A stretch of DNA of 64,000 nt from Teratosphaeria epicoccoides (Eukaryota; Ascomycota; Dothideomycetes; Mycosphaerellales; Teratosphaeriaceae): the NCBI GenBank assembly GCA_021401465.1, contig JADDMT010000096.1:1-64000 (forward strand), read 5' to 3'. The stretch's first letter is position 1, and the number at the start of each line of letters is the position of its first letter. Position numbers and translations under genes: made by a program. Below, piece after piece: positions 22,201 to 33,074 of the stretch. The notes below the pieces were generated by a model, which saw only the letters and a list, made by a program, of their open reading frames with translations, did not search any database and was not told the DNA's origin.

Positions 22201-24380
22201 GCCCGTGAGGTTCCTCAAGGTCTCTAGTATTAACAGGAGGGGGTACCTATCTTGCTTTGTGATTACGTTAAGGGCGCGGTAATCGCAGCAGAACTAGAGC
22301 CCTCCTCCTAGCTTCCGGACAAAAAGCATAGGAGCCGTAGCCTCTAAGTTAGTAGGGCGAATGAATCCCTTCCCTAACAGTTCGTCTAAGGACTTCCTTA
22401 AAACAAGTAGTTCCTCCTTTGACATGCTGTATAGGGGTCCCTACAGCAGAGCTAGTTAGGATCTGTCTAGTCCTTTGCGGAGTTTAATGCAGTAGTTAAT
22501 GCCAGGGCGGTATGGCGCTAATTTTTCCGCTTCTTAGTAGCAGAATAGTAGAGCTATGTGTTAAAGCTCTAGAGGTAGCGCCTTTCTTAACTCGTCTAGC
22601 GTCGGATATTCCTTTGCCTTTAAGGCCTCCGCGACATCCGCCGTCGCGGTCGCGTATACCTAGGTAAAGTTCCTGCGGTCCTCGTATTCTCGGTAGTTCT
22701 GTCCTTTGTCTATCTACTGTCCCGCTCTCCTATGCTAATACCGACGCCTTTCTAGCGCGGTCCGCACTTTACTGTGAGCCTTCTAGGGGTTCCCTAGTAT
22801 TAGGGGGAAGGCTAGATCCTTTACTACGTATATGTACACTAGTTGCTAGAACCCCTCGATTTCTATCTAGAAGGCGACTACTCCTTCTACCGCGGAGTCT
22901 CGTATCGACGCTGTTGCGCCTCTCGCTATGCATGACTCTTTGCTTATTAAGCTTAAGCTAAGACCTTTTGCTAGGTCTCTGTTAATTACAGCGTAGCATT
23001 AGCACCCCTTATCGATAAGAGCTGATGTCCTAGTATTATTTGCTAGGACTACATTAGTATAAATCAGGTTCCTGTCCATGGATCCCTTAACTCTCTCCTA
23101 TCCTTCTGCTAATGTCTCCGTTACTCCCGCTTCCTAACTCCGAGCAGGAGTCAATCTTTTCCCGAGTTTTTCCTCCTAGGTTCCTCTGCTATTCTATCGG
23201 CCTCTAGTAATAGCGACACTCTAGTTGTGTTAATCCGGGCTAGGGATGTAGCCGAGGCATAGGGACACCCCTTAACTTAGTGTCTAGACGCTCCGTAGTA
23301 GTAGCACAGGTTATTCTCCTGGCGTTTCTCTCTCTCTGTAGCATCTACCTATTTAGCGCGTCGTTTCCCCCCGTTGTTTTGTCAGGGTCCTTTGCCGTCA
23401 TATCGGTCTCCTGTAGTACGAGTTAGTGCCATGACTGTATCTCTATCCGCGTCTATTTAGGATCCGACCCTAGGGTTAGGTACCTACATGGCAGCTATAG
23501 GAATACCTTCAGAGTCCTTGTTCTTTTCTCTTAACTACCTCCTATAGGCCGCCTTGAACTAGTCGGTTGCCTCGGAGTTTGTCATGACCCTTTCGACCTC
23601 CTCTGCAAACGTGTAGTAGGCCCCCTTGTCTCTCACGTTTGCTATGTACATCCTAGCGGGATTCGAAAACGAATTCTTAAGGTATCTAATCTTTACGTCA
23701 TCTGTCTACTAGTCCCCTCCTGCTAACAGCAGGAGTTTGTTGAATTCTAGCTAGTACTCGTGCTATGGCTAGCCTGCTACGTGTCAGAGGCTCGTCAGCT
23801 GTTCTAGAGCTTTCGCTGTCTTGTTACTATCTGCGAACATGGCCTTAAGTTACGTGAGGAAAGCTTCAGGGTCCTTCGCCCTGTCCGGGCCTCCTTTCTC
23901 CTAGAAATAGCGCATCCGGGCGCGCTAGTAAGCGGGGAGGGTGTCGTAGATTATGTTCTAGTAATAATCTACGCCTATTAGGGGTTTTATCCTAGAGCGC
24001 GCCCTAAGTGAACTCCTAATACAGAGCAGGTAATCCCTAAATGATTCGGCTCTTCTGTCCTATGTTAGTAGCCTCTACTCTCGGGGTCCTGTCAGTTCTA
24101 TGACAGAGTTTGCACACGTTACTACAGCTAGCGCGTCTACGAGAGTCTTTAGTAGTTCCTCTAACAGGACGCCTGGGTTTTGTCGCTATCAGGACTCTGA
24201 TTCATTTAGCGCGGCCCTCGTGGCTATTAGCTCGGCCATAATTTGCTGTTGCTAGGTATGCATTCCCTCGACGACATAGCGCATTTCTGCTAACGCTTCC
24301 TTGTTTGTAGATCCTTCGGACACTAGGGTTAATTAGCTAGGAGACAGCCTTTCTATAGTGAAATTAATCGTACTTAATGT
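19288..24380 (-). pseudogene. gag-pol: gag-pol of gypsy J, RIP-inactivated
   Basis: Minus-strand reading with nonsense at Trp/Gln sites. Gag lies near 24375-23300 (EALAEMRYVVEGMH, VLLEELLKTLVDALAVVT). A CCHC zinc knuckle lies at about 23315-23270 (CYYYGASRH...VKGC, second Cys changed to Tyr). The RT catalytic site is at about 21995-21975 (YIDDVIIY in place of YADD/YLDD). The RNase H part lies at about 21500-21300. The integrase zinc-binding residues are at about 20640-20570 and the DDE domain follows. A chromodomain (EVLVK, stop, SGYYKPT, stop, EPLENLID) lies at about 19545-19495. The stop TAA is at 19288-19290. The gag start is unclear because no ATG fits the frame at about 24380; it may have decayed to ATA. 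Confidence 0.85.
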
Positions 24381-24548
24381 GATAGGTAAACAGCGTATAC
24401 ATAGGGATTCATGTAGTATTTAACAAGTACAATAAGGAGAGAGGGACTATCTGCTAGTTGTCTAGTCTTTTATAGCCGGCCTCGTCAGGGGTCGCGTCGC
24501 ATAGGCCCTAGCCTGTGCTAAGACTCAGGGCCTCGCCCTTTACACGCG
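24381..24548 (-). repeat. 5' untranslated/LTR-like end of gypsy J
   Basis: The sequence TAGTATTTAACAAGTACAATAAGGAGAGAGG and the following CTCGTCAGGGGTCGCGTCGCATAGGCC run align with 32796-32925. This points to a shared LTR or leader of the same family. It stops at 24548, where a 5'-truncated gypsy I begins. Confidence 0.5.
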
Positions 24549-25648
24549 ACTACTTCGCGATGAAGTTATATAGCGCTTTAGTGTCCCCTAAAGTATCCTA
24601 TTAGATCGAGGTTCTGTCTTTACTAGTGAATACTAGCAAGAATTTATGTTTAAGGCGCGTGTTAAGTACCGCCTAAGTATAGCATTCTATCTACAGACTA
24701 ATAGTTAGACTAAACGTATGAACTAGACTCTTAAGTAGTACCTTCGGTGCTACTACGCTAAGAACTAGGATGCCTAGGCTAACACAATTCCTATGGCAGA
24801 ATTTGCAGTTAATAATAGCGTGCATGCTACTATGCGCATGTCGCCATTTTAGATTCTTTATAGCTTTGATCCGGAAATACACCTAGAACTGCCTTAGGAC
24901 GAGTCTTCTGAGGAGAGGGTGCTAGCTGCCGCGGAATTAGCGTAGTGTATACGCGAGGTACATTCAGTGCTAATAGAACACTAGAAAAAGGCCTTAGAAT
25001 CCTAGATTAAACATAATAACGCCTATGCTAAACCGATGTAGTACGTAGTTAGTACGAAGGTGTTACTGTCGACGAAGAATCTCAAGCTAAAACTTCTAAG
25101 CAAGAAGATGACGCCAAGGTTCGTCAGACCCTTCTAGATATATGACGTAATAGGCTCGCAGGCGTACTAGCTATTATTACTATCGTCGTATTATGTGCAT
25201 GATGTCTTCTACCGAACTATAGGTATAGCGCGAGGGCGAAGAGCCTGCGGACCTAATGCTAGTAGTAGAAGAGAACGAAGAGTAGGAAGTTAAGGGTATT
25301 AAGGACAGTATGCGGTGTAAGGGCGTAACGCACTATCTAGTAAAGTAGAAAGGATACCTACCTAAGTACACATAATAGGTTCTAGCCGAAGACTACAAGA
25401 ACGCTCTAGAAGCTATTCGTGAATTCGAAGAGCAGAGGAGGCGTAATCAGGGCTTAAGAAGGTTAATTTATAGGAAGATAAGGGTTTCAGAGCAGAATTC
25501 TTAACATGTGTATATAGTGCATAACGTGCGGAGTAACAACAAGAAGCAAACGCCCTACTCATACATCATTAATGCCTAAAGGCACACCTAGAATAAACCT
25601 AAGGAGAACAAGAGACATGCTCAGATTAGCTTCGTAGCTAATGCTTAG
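24549..25648 (+). pseudogene. pol: gypsy I pol remnant (integrase C-terminal half and chromodomain)
   Basis: This reads as the integrase core end and C-terminal domain; the plus-strand block at about 24797-24890 corresponds to MAEFAVNNSVHATMRMSPFQ in copy E. A chromodomain follows at about 25320-25395 (HYLVK, TAG for Trp, KGYLPKYT). The pol stop TAG is at 25646-25648 and interlocks with the stop of the antisense ORF (25645-25647 on the minus strand). Many RIP stops. Confidence 0.88.
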
Positions 25649-27141
25649 CGACTACTAGTTAGGGGCTTCCTAACCGAACTTAAAGCAGAAGAGTCTCTCT
25701 TATTATAGTCCGCTAGGGACTACCTACCTGCACGGGGTCTACTAAACACCCTAAAGCGACTATGAGTAACAGGGGTAGTAACGCCATAAAGAGAGGCTAG
25801 CATCTTCTTCTTTAGTAGGTTGTAAGGGAGCTCGTCTTTAGAGCCTATAGTAGCTAGGGAGCTAGTAATATCCTTACTGCGCCTAGTCATGACGACTACC
25901 TCATCCTTAGCATTAGAAGGCAAAGAGAGTTAAGCGCGCTTGCGGCTATCGCGCTCGGCCCTTGAGATCATCTTACACTTCTTGACACAAGTGTCGACTA
26001 TATCATCGGACTTAGTGTCCCCCTTAGGTACAACTAGTACGGTAACACTATAGCGCGAAGGGATCACGTTAGGACCGAAGGTATCCTAGATGTCGTCATC
26101 CTCCTCATCCTCAAAGATCTGGCCTAGAGGCTTGTGCCTTAGCGTCTTGACAGACGTAGTATAGGTCGCAAGCGGGGAAGGTTTAGCTTCCTCGTTGCTA
26201 ACCTTAATTTCGGCCCTAGCCTTCTTCTTCTTCTTAGACATTAGCGTTAAGGTAGCGTAGGCAGCAGCGCTACAATGTGTTAGCTGTACACACGCGACAG
26301 GATTTAAGTAAGTAACTTACGGCTTAGTCCTTAGGACCGGCTTAGAGGCAGGCTGTCTCTCGGTATAGCGCTAGGGCGTAGCCTTAGCGGCAGGAACGGT
26401 GAATTGCTTGATAACCTTCTTGCAGATTATCTGCGTCTTAAAGTCATTGTTAATAGAGGCAAGGGCCCTGAGTTACTAACGCTAACGGCTAGTCGGATAT
26501 TTCTTGACGCTAACGTTAGCCTAGTAGAGAAAGTTAGTATTCATACTTAGAGGGTACTTATACTATATACGTACTATGGCAAAGGTCTTGACCCTAATAG
26601 TTAGTACCTTCAAGATCTTCTAGACTAAGTCTACGATTAGACCTAGACAAACGTTTTCGCCTGTTAGCAGAGAGTCGAAGTAAACACTACTATGAGAACA
26701 GTTAGCAGTCGCGGTAAAGCACAAGAGGGCGCCAAGCAGGTAGGCAAGTACCTTGCGGTACTTAGCCTGTAGCCTGTTTATAGTCAGAGTACCTTTAGCA
26801 ATCCCCTTGTCGCGCGTACTCTAGAAGTCATCGATGTTATAGCAGAGCTAGTTGTACTCGCTATATACCTCTTTATAGAGGTCTTAGCATTTTTGATGCT
26901 TGCTATTATAGTTGACATAATTGTAGTAGATACTACCCTCATTAAATCCGCTAACGTAGATCTCGGCTACGCTTTAGTTAGTATAAGTCACGCATACCTC
27001 GCGGGTAGGGGACGCCTTACTAACACGTAGAGGAGAAATGTGTGTAGCTTAGCTACTAAGGTTATCAAGGCATTGTCGACACAAGCGACAATCGCGGGCA
27101 GAGTAAGTAGCGTCGAACTTAGTCTGTAGCATATAAGCTAT
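25645..27141 (-). pseudogene. antisense cysteine-rich ORF of gypsy I (498 codons, start codon lost)
   Basis: The 1497-nt frame is the same length as its sisters at 35260-36756 and 52086-53582. The start codon reads ATA at 27141-27139 instead of ATG, a TpG-to-TpA change. Recognisable parts are the C-terminal block (KDELPYNLLKKKMLASLYG, TPVTHSRFRVFSRPRAGR) and the lysine-rich KKKKKA stretch near 26230. A TATA box is conserved 163 bp upstream. Many stops; function unknown. Confidence 0.8.
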
Positions 27142-27297
27142 TATAGCTAAGATGAGTTAATTGATCTTAATTGATTAATTAAAGAAGAAGAAGCTCTAGT
27201 TTAGACCTGCAGACATAGCGAGGCGCAAGCTAAGCGAAATAGGAGCGGAGGTTAATGTTAGTGTCTTAGAACAGGAAAGTCTAGGAAGCGACGAGGT

Positions 27298-27304
27298 TTT
27301 TATA
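27298..27304 (-). promoter_or_regulatory. TATA box of the gypsy I antisense ORF
   Basis: TATAAAA on the minus strand, 163 bp upstream of the (lost) start codon, exactly as in D and E. Confidence 0.7.
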
Positions 27305-27939
27305 CTCTCTGACAGCCCCCCTGTTACCTACTACAACTGTTAAGCTAGTAACTCAAACTACATGCGCAGAGCGCCTGCCTTTAGTTAACTTACAAGGGGA
27401 CCGAATAATGTAATAATAGATAACGCAGCTGTCACGCATATGCGCTAACTATACTCATGCTAGCCTACTAGCATGAAAATGTGGCGAGACCCGCGCTAGG
27501 AGTGCGCTCCTGCTGTTTTAAGTAGCGCGCATAGGGTATCTATGTACCTTCCTACTACCCTAAGGTTCTGCGACATGTTCTTCATAGTTACGACTAAATA
27601 GGGACAGCCAAGCTACTTAGCGAGGCTAGCGCGCATGCTTGCCCTATAATTTCAAGGATTAACTGAAGTATGTACTCATAGTTTCCTGATATCTTGATCT
27701 GCATGTAAAGCGAAGGTATTACGAAGCTACCTAACATGTAACAGATTAAAACCCGCCTGAGTTAGCAGCCTCTGCCCTGTACTTACTACGAAGGTGTTAA
27801 GGTATACGCATGACACATGTTATGTAGGCTTTCTACCTATTTACTCTTGCGTAGTATAAGCATGCTACATCCTATACCCTATACGTTCCGCATGTATTAC
27901 TTAGTAAGGCTAGGGACATCCTCATAGGAGGAGGGGCAG
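27305..27939. promoter_or_regulatory. upstream region of the gypsy I antisense ORF
   Basis: The non-coding stretch between antisense ORF and 3' LTR is shared with D (34462-35259) and E (51288-52085). It contains a GC-rich hairpin around AGGAGTGCGCTCCTG, a decayed form of the perfect palindrome GGAGCGCGCTCC in the other copies. No protein frame is supported. Confidence 0.55.
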
Positions 27940-28299
27940 TGATACAGTTGATACTAGGGGGCTATTAGAACCGCATAGGTTCTAATGCCCGCCCTTAGCA
28001 TGTAGTGACCCTGCTACACATAGTAAGGGGGTCCTTTATACATACGTTAGCTTATATGTTGTCTAAGTAGGATTAGTTGTTAATGTAGGACGCCCCTATG
28101 TCGCTAACCCTATAGTACCCCTGCGGGGTTAGGCTCAGACATGCTTTCCCTAATTAAGGAGCGTCAGGGGTTATAAGCACCCTTAGCGCTACCTCTGCAA
28201 TAAGTAGAAAGTAGCGCTATCTTGTACCTACTAAAAGGTCGGATTACTCTGTTACACTACAAGATATTTCTATATTATATAGCATATACATCTATATTA
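27940..28299 (+). repeat. 3' LTR of gypsy I (360 bp)
   Basis: It begins TGATACAGTTGATACTAGG and ends ACATCTATATTA (ancestrally TATCA, as in D and E). The length of 360 bp equals all four LTRs of D and E. Confidence 0.92.
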
Positions 28300-28903
28300 A
28301 CAGATTAAAAAGTTGTAGTAGATTATAGCCTATAATAACCTAATGTATTATAGGCTAAGAGATAGGAATAGGTATTAACAGTTCTGCCTATACACTTTTA
28401 ATATCTACATTAACTTGAATGCTAACTTCTCTCTTGTCATTAAACAAGCTGCTATTAAGCTACTAGTAGCTATAAGGATTAAGGCAAAAGACATTATAGT
28501 GTAGTATTAACAAAATTTATGTGTAGTATTCCTTTATATTAGTTAGGGGTATAAAGCTAAAACAGGATTTTACTATACTTAGGAGGCTAGCTAAAATTAG
28601 CTATGCATGAAACAGATGTATTTAAGTAACAAGCTACAACTCTGTTAAGAGGCAGTCTAGAAAATAGGCTGTGTTCTAAGCAGCATTAAGACAACAGAAG
28701 TGTGCTTGTACCTTGCTAGTCAATGTAGTTAATGAGCTCAAGATGGTGAGAATATTCAAGTCCTCCGCCTGTCAATTGTCTAGGTATCTCCTATTGACCT
28801 GTCTCAATTTGCCTGAGCAGCAGCGATATCCTTGACTTGATTGGCGCGAATTAGCGAGGGGAGCTGCTGCCAAAAATCTTGGCCTCGAGCTGACTACATG
28901 TAG
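28300..28903. other. AT-rich flank left of the single-copy island
   Basis: AT-rich sequence with a short imperfect inverted repeat (AGCCTATAATAACC / GTATTATAGGCT at about 28326-28358) and no ORF. From about 28700 the composition becomes that of ordinary host sequence, with few TA-rich transitions. Confidence 0.5.
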
Positions 28904-29767
28904 GCCACAAAATACCAGAGCCACTTCTCTACCGCGATCACTTTACGTTTGGCCTTTGCTGATACTAAGCAATTTTCCGGATATCCTTCGGAAAACGTTC
29001 TTCCGCGCCTCAGTATCGTAGAAGAGCACGATCTCGAGACGGACGCTGTTCTGCAGGTCATCTTTCATGGCTTTGACGACATTGCAACGGCTTGGTTCGG
29101 CCGGATTACTGGGCGGCGAAAATTCGATCTTACAGATGAAGAACTGCGATTACACTTACATCCCATTCCCGACGAGCAAGTGTATCCTTTGGCACCCTCT
29201 GGCATTGATCTGGTCGACTCTCAGAAAGCATCTGAGTGTTACATTAAGCGTACCAAGATGATCGGCTTCGACGATACCCATATGGCCGCATGTTTGCCTA
29301 CTATATTGCTGGAAGAGGCGGTGATCCTGCAATACTTGAAACACCACCATCATCCGAGTCTGGTGGAGTATTACGGCTGCGTTCGCAAGGGCGACCGCAT
29401 GGCATGAATTGTACTCAAACGATACACCTGCACGTTACAACAGCTCTTCGACGAAGGTGATCAGGTCATGAACGAAGCCCAGTCAGAGTCTTGGCTGCAT
29501 GAGTTGTCATTGGGTGGTCAACATCTGCATTCTCTAGGTCTTGCGCATAATGACATCAACCCGAGCACTGTGGCCCTGGACGACTCCAACCGTGCTGTTC
29601 TCATCGATTTTGGATCTTGCAAGCGCTTCGGAGAAAGACTTCGTTCAGCAGGAACGCCAGGTTGGTTCGATGAAGAAAGCGATGAATGGGCAACATCGAC
29701 GGCCGCTCATGATGAGTATGCCATTAGCACGTTAGCAAGATGGTTACATACATCTTGCAAGCACTGA
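28904..29767 (+). pseudogene. fungal protein-kinase-like gene, broken by one stop and lacking ATG
   Basis: A frame open from 28904 reads a kinase-like protein to TGA 29765-29767 with a single in-frame TGA at 29405-29407. The N-lobe has VIFHGFDDIATAWFGRI and the ECYIKRTKM strand. LLEEAVILQYLKHHHHPSLV corresponds to the alpha-C/beta-4 region. After the stop come VLKRYTCTLQQLF, the catalytic loop GLAHNDINPSTVALDD (HxD with the downstream Asn), the DFG motif in VLIDFGSCKRFGE, and AGTPGW as activation segment. This resembles the short kinase-like families common in Pezizomycotina. The usual start position holds TTG (28949), and no ATG lies upstream in frame. TGA probably replaced an Arg or Trp codon. 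Substrate unknown. Confidence 0.8.
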
Positions 29768-30128
29768 AGCGGTCTATGAATGCCAGCACCTCCTGGCCTC
29801 GGAACCTTGCCACGCTCCCCAGCCGCCCTGCCGATTGGTCTTTTACACCTGCAGTTGTATCATTCGCTCGACCGATTGTTGGGGTTGGCCCTCGATGTTG
29901 GACAGGCAGCTCGCTCGCGGTCCACTGTCCTGACCACCGTTTGCCGTCGAGGACGACCTTCGGACTCTACTGTAACGATGATTGTAGTAACTCGAGTGCA
30001 CCTGTGGACACTGTTAGCGGAGCCTTCGTACGGCACGAAGCAATTACATGGTGTGAATTTTGTGGGTTCCCGGCGATATTCAGGTGTGTTGCTGGCCTTT
30101 CCGCGGCGGGATTCGAGCATATTTTGTA
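29768..30128. other. region downstream of the kinase-like pseudogene
   Basis: Several overlapping ORFs exist in all frames (for example plus-strand 29740-30252 and 29780-30205, minus-strand 29967-30269), but none shows recognisable motifs. Frames with cysteine pairs (WCEFCGF at about 30050) are suggestive but unsupported. It is probably decayed coding sequence. Confidence 0.35.
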
Positions 30129-30344
30129 CCAGATGCCAAAGAAAGGCAAAAGCTCCGATAGGCTGTGGGGAAACACAATCAGACTGGATTCCAAGAGCTT
30201 GCTAGTCATGCGTTGCCAAAATCGACGTGGCAGCTTGCGAAGATATTGGTAGATTGCATCGACGACCAAGGTGTCCCATTGGTGCGTTTGTGCTACTCAA
30301 TACTTTATGGCGCTAAGATCGACGATTGTCAGCATTATAGCTGA
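30129..30344 (+). pseudogene. C-terminal remnant of an unrecognised host gene
   Basis: A protein-like tail reads PDAKERQKLR, TAG, AVGKHNQTGFQELAS, then STWQLAKILVDCIDDQGVPL and CYSILYGAKIDDCQHYS, to TGA 30342-30344. The single internal TAG fits a former CAG. The rest of the gene cannot be followed upstream. Confidence 0.35.
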
Positions 30345-30508
30345 AGTCTGAGAAAGAGATAGTCGAATCTTCATTGTCCGTATGCGAGTGCCCTGAGTAC
30401 TCCAAGCGTTCGAACCTGTTGTTCGGGTATCTTTGATCACCGGCGATGCAAATGACATATGATCCTGTACACATCTCGCGTAAGAACTTGAAGAGGGACG
30501 TTGATATG
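30345..30508. other. convergent intergenic stretch
   Basis: Short spacer between the plus-strand remnant and the end of the minus-strand CheD-like gene. No structure recognised. Confidence 0.4.
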
Positions 30509-31303
30509 TTATTCTACCCTGTAACGAAGTTGTCCCACGACACCGGCTTCTGCTTCTTCCTGCGACATATTTGGATTCGCGGCTCTCAATTTAGCCGCCA
30601 AAGCCTGACACACCTCTTGATGCGACAGCCCCTGTCCTATCAGTTTTGTGTATGCGCTCTGTGCTTACTGCGCTTCGCTCTTCATTGCTGCTCGACTTGG
30701 TTGCTTTGACGGGCCCGAGCCTACATCTGATTCGGATCTGGTAGACATGATGGATCTTGAAGTGGATGCAGACTGCGCCATTTTCCTGCTAGGCCGGGAC
30801 TTAAGCTCGAGCCGTCGATTCTCCAAGTAGACTGTCGTTCCAGTCTGGTCGACATTAACGACTAGCTGACCGGCACCAGGGGTCCTCCTCTCGTTTGGAT
30901 CATCCACCTCGTAGAATTCTGGTCTGATTGGAAAGCCCTTTAGGGCAAAGTAGCGTTCGATCTGCTGGACAACTGCTTCCATTGCTCTGCCCTCGAACTT
31001 GCCGTAGATTCCCCATGCAGTCGTCTCAGTCGGGAAGAAATCTCGATGCTTCTCGAGGAGGTGATCGATTTTCGCAAGTGCTTGGTCGTGATGTTCGTGT
31101 CTACCTGCTCTAGGAGGGTTCGAGGGACTGATATGAGAAAGTATAATAGCGGTTCCAAGAACGACAATGCTACTACAGCCATTCAGGTTTTCTGTGCCAA
31201 TGGCTGATTTTCCAGAGTCTGGCAGTAGGATTGCTTCTTCATTCATGCCAACGTTGATAAATCGATGTGCTGCTCTTAAGCGATTGAAAGGCGTGTCTGT
31301 CAT
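30509..31303 (-). CDS. fungal protein with CheD-like deamidase signature, interrupted by a TAA at codon 213
   Basis: ATG at 31303 opens HRFINVGMNEEAILLPDSG (residues 13-31), then T37, C43 (GTENLNGCSSIVVLG) and H57 (IILSHISPS). A block AWGIYGKFEGRAMEAVVQQI and a strand-rich end (AGQLVVNVDQTGTTVYLENR) follow. Order and spacing (T, six residues to C, fourteen to H, then a G/R-rich helix and final strands) resemble CheD, whose Thr-Cys-His triad deamidates glutamine. That is inference from recalled CheD features. A TAA at 30665-30667 ends the product at 212 aa. The same frame continues coherently for 51 codons (SAYTKLIGQGLSHQEVCQAL, NPNMSQEEAEAGVVGQLR) to TAA 30509-30511. CAA to TAA by RIP leakage is likely. 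The tail may be dispensable. Cellular role unknown. Confidence 0.65.
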
Positions 31304-31924
31304 TTTTTGTTGTGTAGAGCAGTGTCTCACTGGTCAATCGTCAATAGGTGCAGAGATCATTTGGCTATCCCCATGATATCGTGGTTCATGTATGCGCCCG
31401 GCCTGTCGATGGCAATCGGTTTGGCAAATTGCCAGACGACTGGCTAGGCGACTTCCGATCACACGCACTCGGAGCGAGTGAACCTTGTTCAGTGAAGCCG
31501 ACGTTACTGCGGGAGTCGCGCAGAGAAGAGGTAGAGCCACAATCAGCTTCCATGCAGGAGACTTCAGCCGGGCTTGTGAAGCGCTTTCAGAAGAGAGAAG
31601 CCGAATGGCTTATTAGATATGCACTCGTTTCGAAAGGCACTAGACTAGGCTAATGCAATACGGCAAGCAGTCAGCTTTTCTTTAGTAACGGTGACGACTT
31701 GCAGGCTGCGTTTCTTATCACGCAAGAGCGCCATGTTAGATTTGTATAATCACTAACCTTGCTTAGCTAATCTTTAGCAAAGCCCTCTTACATACAAGTT
31801 TATCCCTAAAAACGAACTTCCGCAAAGTAGTAACATAATTAGCCTATTCTGAACACAAATCATGTAATGTCCTACACATAAGTTACATGCAAGATCCTTA
31901 ACTTTAGCTGCTTACATATAGCCT
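31304..31924. other. upstream flank of the CheD-like gene, edge of the island
   Basis: It should hold the promoter of the minus-strand gene. A plus-strand frame (31348-31653, GTG start) is open for 101 codons but has no recognisable motif and may be chance. From about 31700 the sequence is AT-rich with no ORF. Confidence 0.4.
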
Positions 31925-32260
31925 TCCTGCCTGCTACAGGCAATAGCTTAACGTAGTTGCCCCTAGAGGGCTACTAGAGGCAGAGGTAGTGTTAACATAT
32001 ATAGACAATATAGGTATAACTTAGAGAGCATATAGAATAGGCTATATAGATTAAAGTATAAAGATTAACATAAATGTTAATAAGCCTTTAATGAATTTAT
32101 AGGTAACTCTTAAGTAAAGAGCCTATTAATTAGTGCTTACCTGCTACAGGTAATAGCTTAACATAGTTGCCCTTAGAGGGCTACTAGAGGCAGACATAGC
32201 ATTAATATATATATAGACAATATAAGTATAACTTAGAGAGTATGTAGAAATTACTTAATT
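31925..32260 (+). repeat. pair of roughly 125-bp direct repeats
   Basis: The segment CTGCTACAGGCAATAGCTTA...CTAGAGGCAGAGGTAG... at about 31932-32040 recurs at about 32143-32252 with transitions and small changes (CTGCTACAGGTAATAGCTTA...). No gene; possibly LTR fragments of a small element. Confidence 0.6.
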
Positions 32261-32289
32261 AAAGTAGGGGATTTACATAAGTAGTAGTA

Positions 32290-32725
32290 GGCCTTAAGTT
32301 TAGAAAACATTAGGTTTAGAAAACATTAGCTTTAGAGAACATTAGGTAACGTTAGGTTTAGAGAACATTAGGTTACTACTTTAGGATCTAGCTATTAGCT
32401 TTAGAAAACAACAGATTTAGAAAACATTAGGTTTAGAGAATGCTAGGTTTAGAGAATACTAGGTTTAGAAAATGCTAGGTTACTACTTTAGGATCTAGCT
32501 ACTAGCTTTAGAAAATAACAGGTTTGTAAACTATTAGATTTAGAGAACATTAGGTTTAGAAAACACTAGGTTACTACTTTAGGGTCTAGCTATTAGCTTT
32601 AGAAAACAACAGGTTTATAAAACATTAGGTTTAGAGAATGTTAGGTTTAGAAAACATTAGATTACTACTTTAGGATCTAGCTATTAGGTTTAGAAAACAT
32701 CAGGTTTAGACAACACTAGAGGAAG
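32290..32725. repeat. higher-order minisatellite of TTTAGAAAACATTAGG units
   Basis: A 16-bp unit (GGTTTAGAAAACATTA and close variants) is repeated in runs. The runs are punctuated about every 100 bp by TTACTACTTTAGGATCTAGCT followed by ATTAGCTTTAGAAAACAACAG, at about 32373, 32471, 32572 and 32667. This is a higher-order tandem structure. No coding potential. Confidence 0.85.
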
Positions 32726-33074
32726 ACTATTAAGACTAATGCGCTTCTACTAGGTATTACAGGTAAGTAACATGTATACTAAGACTTATATAGTATTTAA
32801 CAAGTACGATGAAGGAGAAAGAGGCTATCTATAAGGTGTCTAGCCATTTGTAGCTATACTTGTTAGGGGTTACGTATAGGCTAGTAGCCTATGTTAGGGA
32901 CTTAGGGTATTACCCTTTATAATACTCCCTACTCTCTCCTCCTCCTTATCTATCTGTAGTCCCTAGGGAAGCAGGAGGAACCTAAGAGAACCTAAGACCT
33001 TCCCTGCTTTTTGCGTCTAAATCTAGGTAGAGCTAATAAAAGGAGTAGCGTTATAGGAACTACTACTATTTGTG
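32726..33074. repeat. relic related to the 5' end of gypsy J
   Basis: TATAGTATTTAACAAGTACGATGAAGGAG and the following TTGTTAGGGGTTACGTATAGG segment match 24411-24548 with transitions. It is probably an LTR or leader fragment. Followed by AT/C-rich sequence with no ORF. Confidence 0.5.

Larger units (their letters stand above)
18100..24548 (-). mobile_element. minus-strand chromodomain gypsy element J (family distinct from A and D)
   Basis: It is recognised from a full gag-pol reading on the minus strand and a putative cysteine-rich ORF on the plus strand beyond pol. The right end, upstream of gag, includes GTAGTATTTAACAAGTAC and following sequence, related to a relic at about 32795-32925. 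It is cut at 24548, where element I begins. LTRs and target duplication could not be defined, so the outer limits are approximate. Confidence 0.75.
24549..28299 (+). mobile_element. 5'-truncated gypsy element I (family of D and E)
   Basis: Plus-strand orientation. It begins inside integrase (CTACTTCGCGATGAAG) and runs through the chromodomain, pol stop, antisense 498-codon ORF, promoter region and 3' LTR. All parts align as reverse complements of D and E. The 5' part (LTR, gag, RT) is missing at the junction with J. Confidence 0.92.

Noticed and set aside
24691..24882. Minus-strand ORF (and its sister on the plus strand at 54356-54565) as a small protein gene
   Set aside because: Both are shadows of the integrase C-terminal region of the D/E/I family.
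29740..30269. Three overlapping ORFs of 86-170 aa as real genes
   Set aside because: They overlap in different frames and strands, show no family motif, and at least two must be chance; only the short tail at 30129-30344 looks protein-like.
32290..32725. CRISPR-like array
   Set aside because: Units are contiguous without unique spacers, and the context is eukaryotic; it is a minisatellite.
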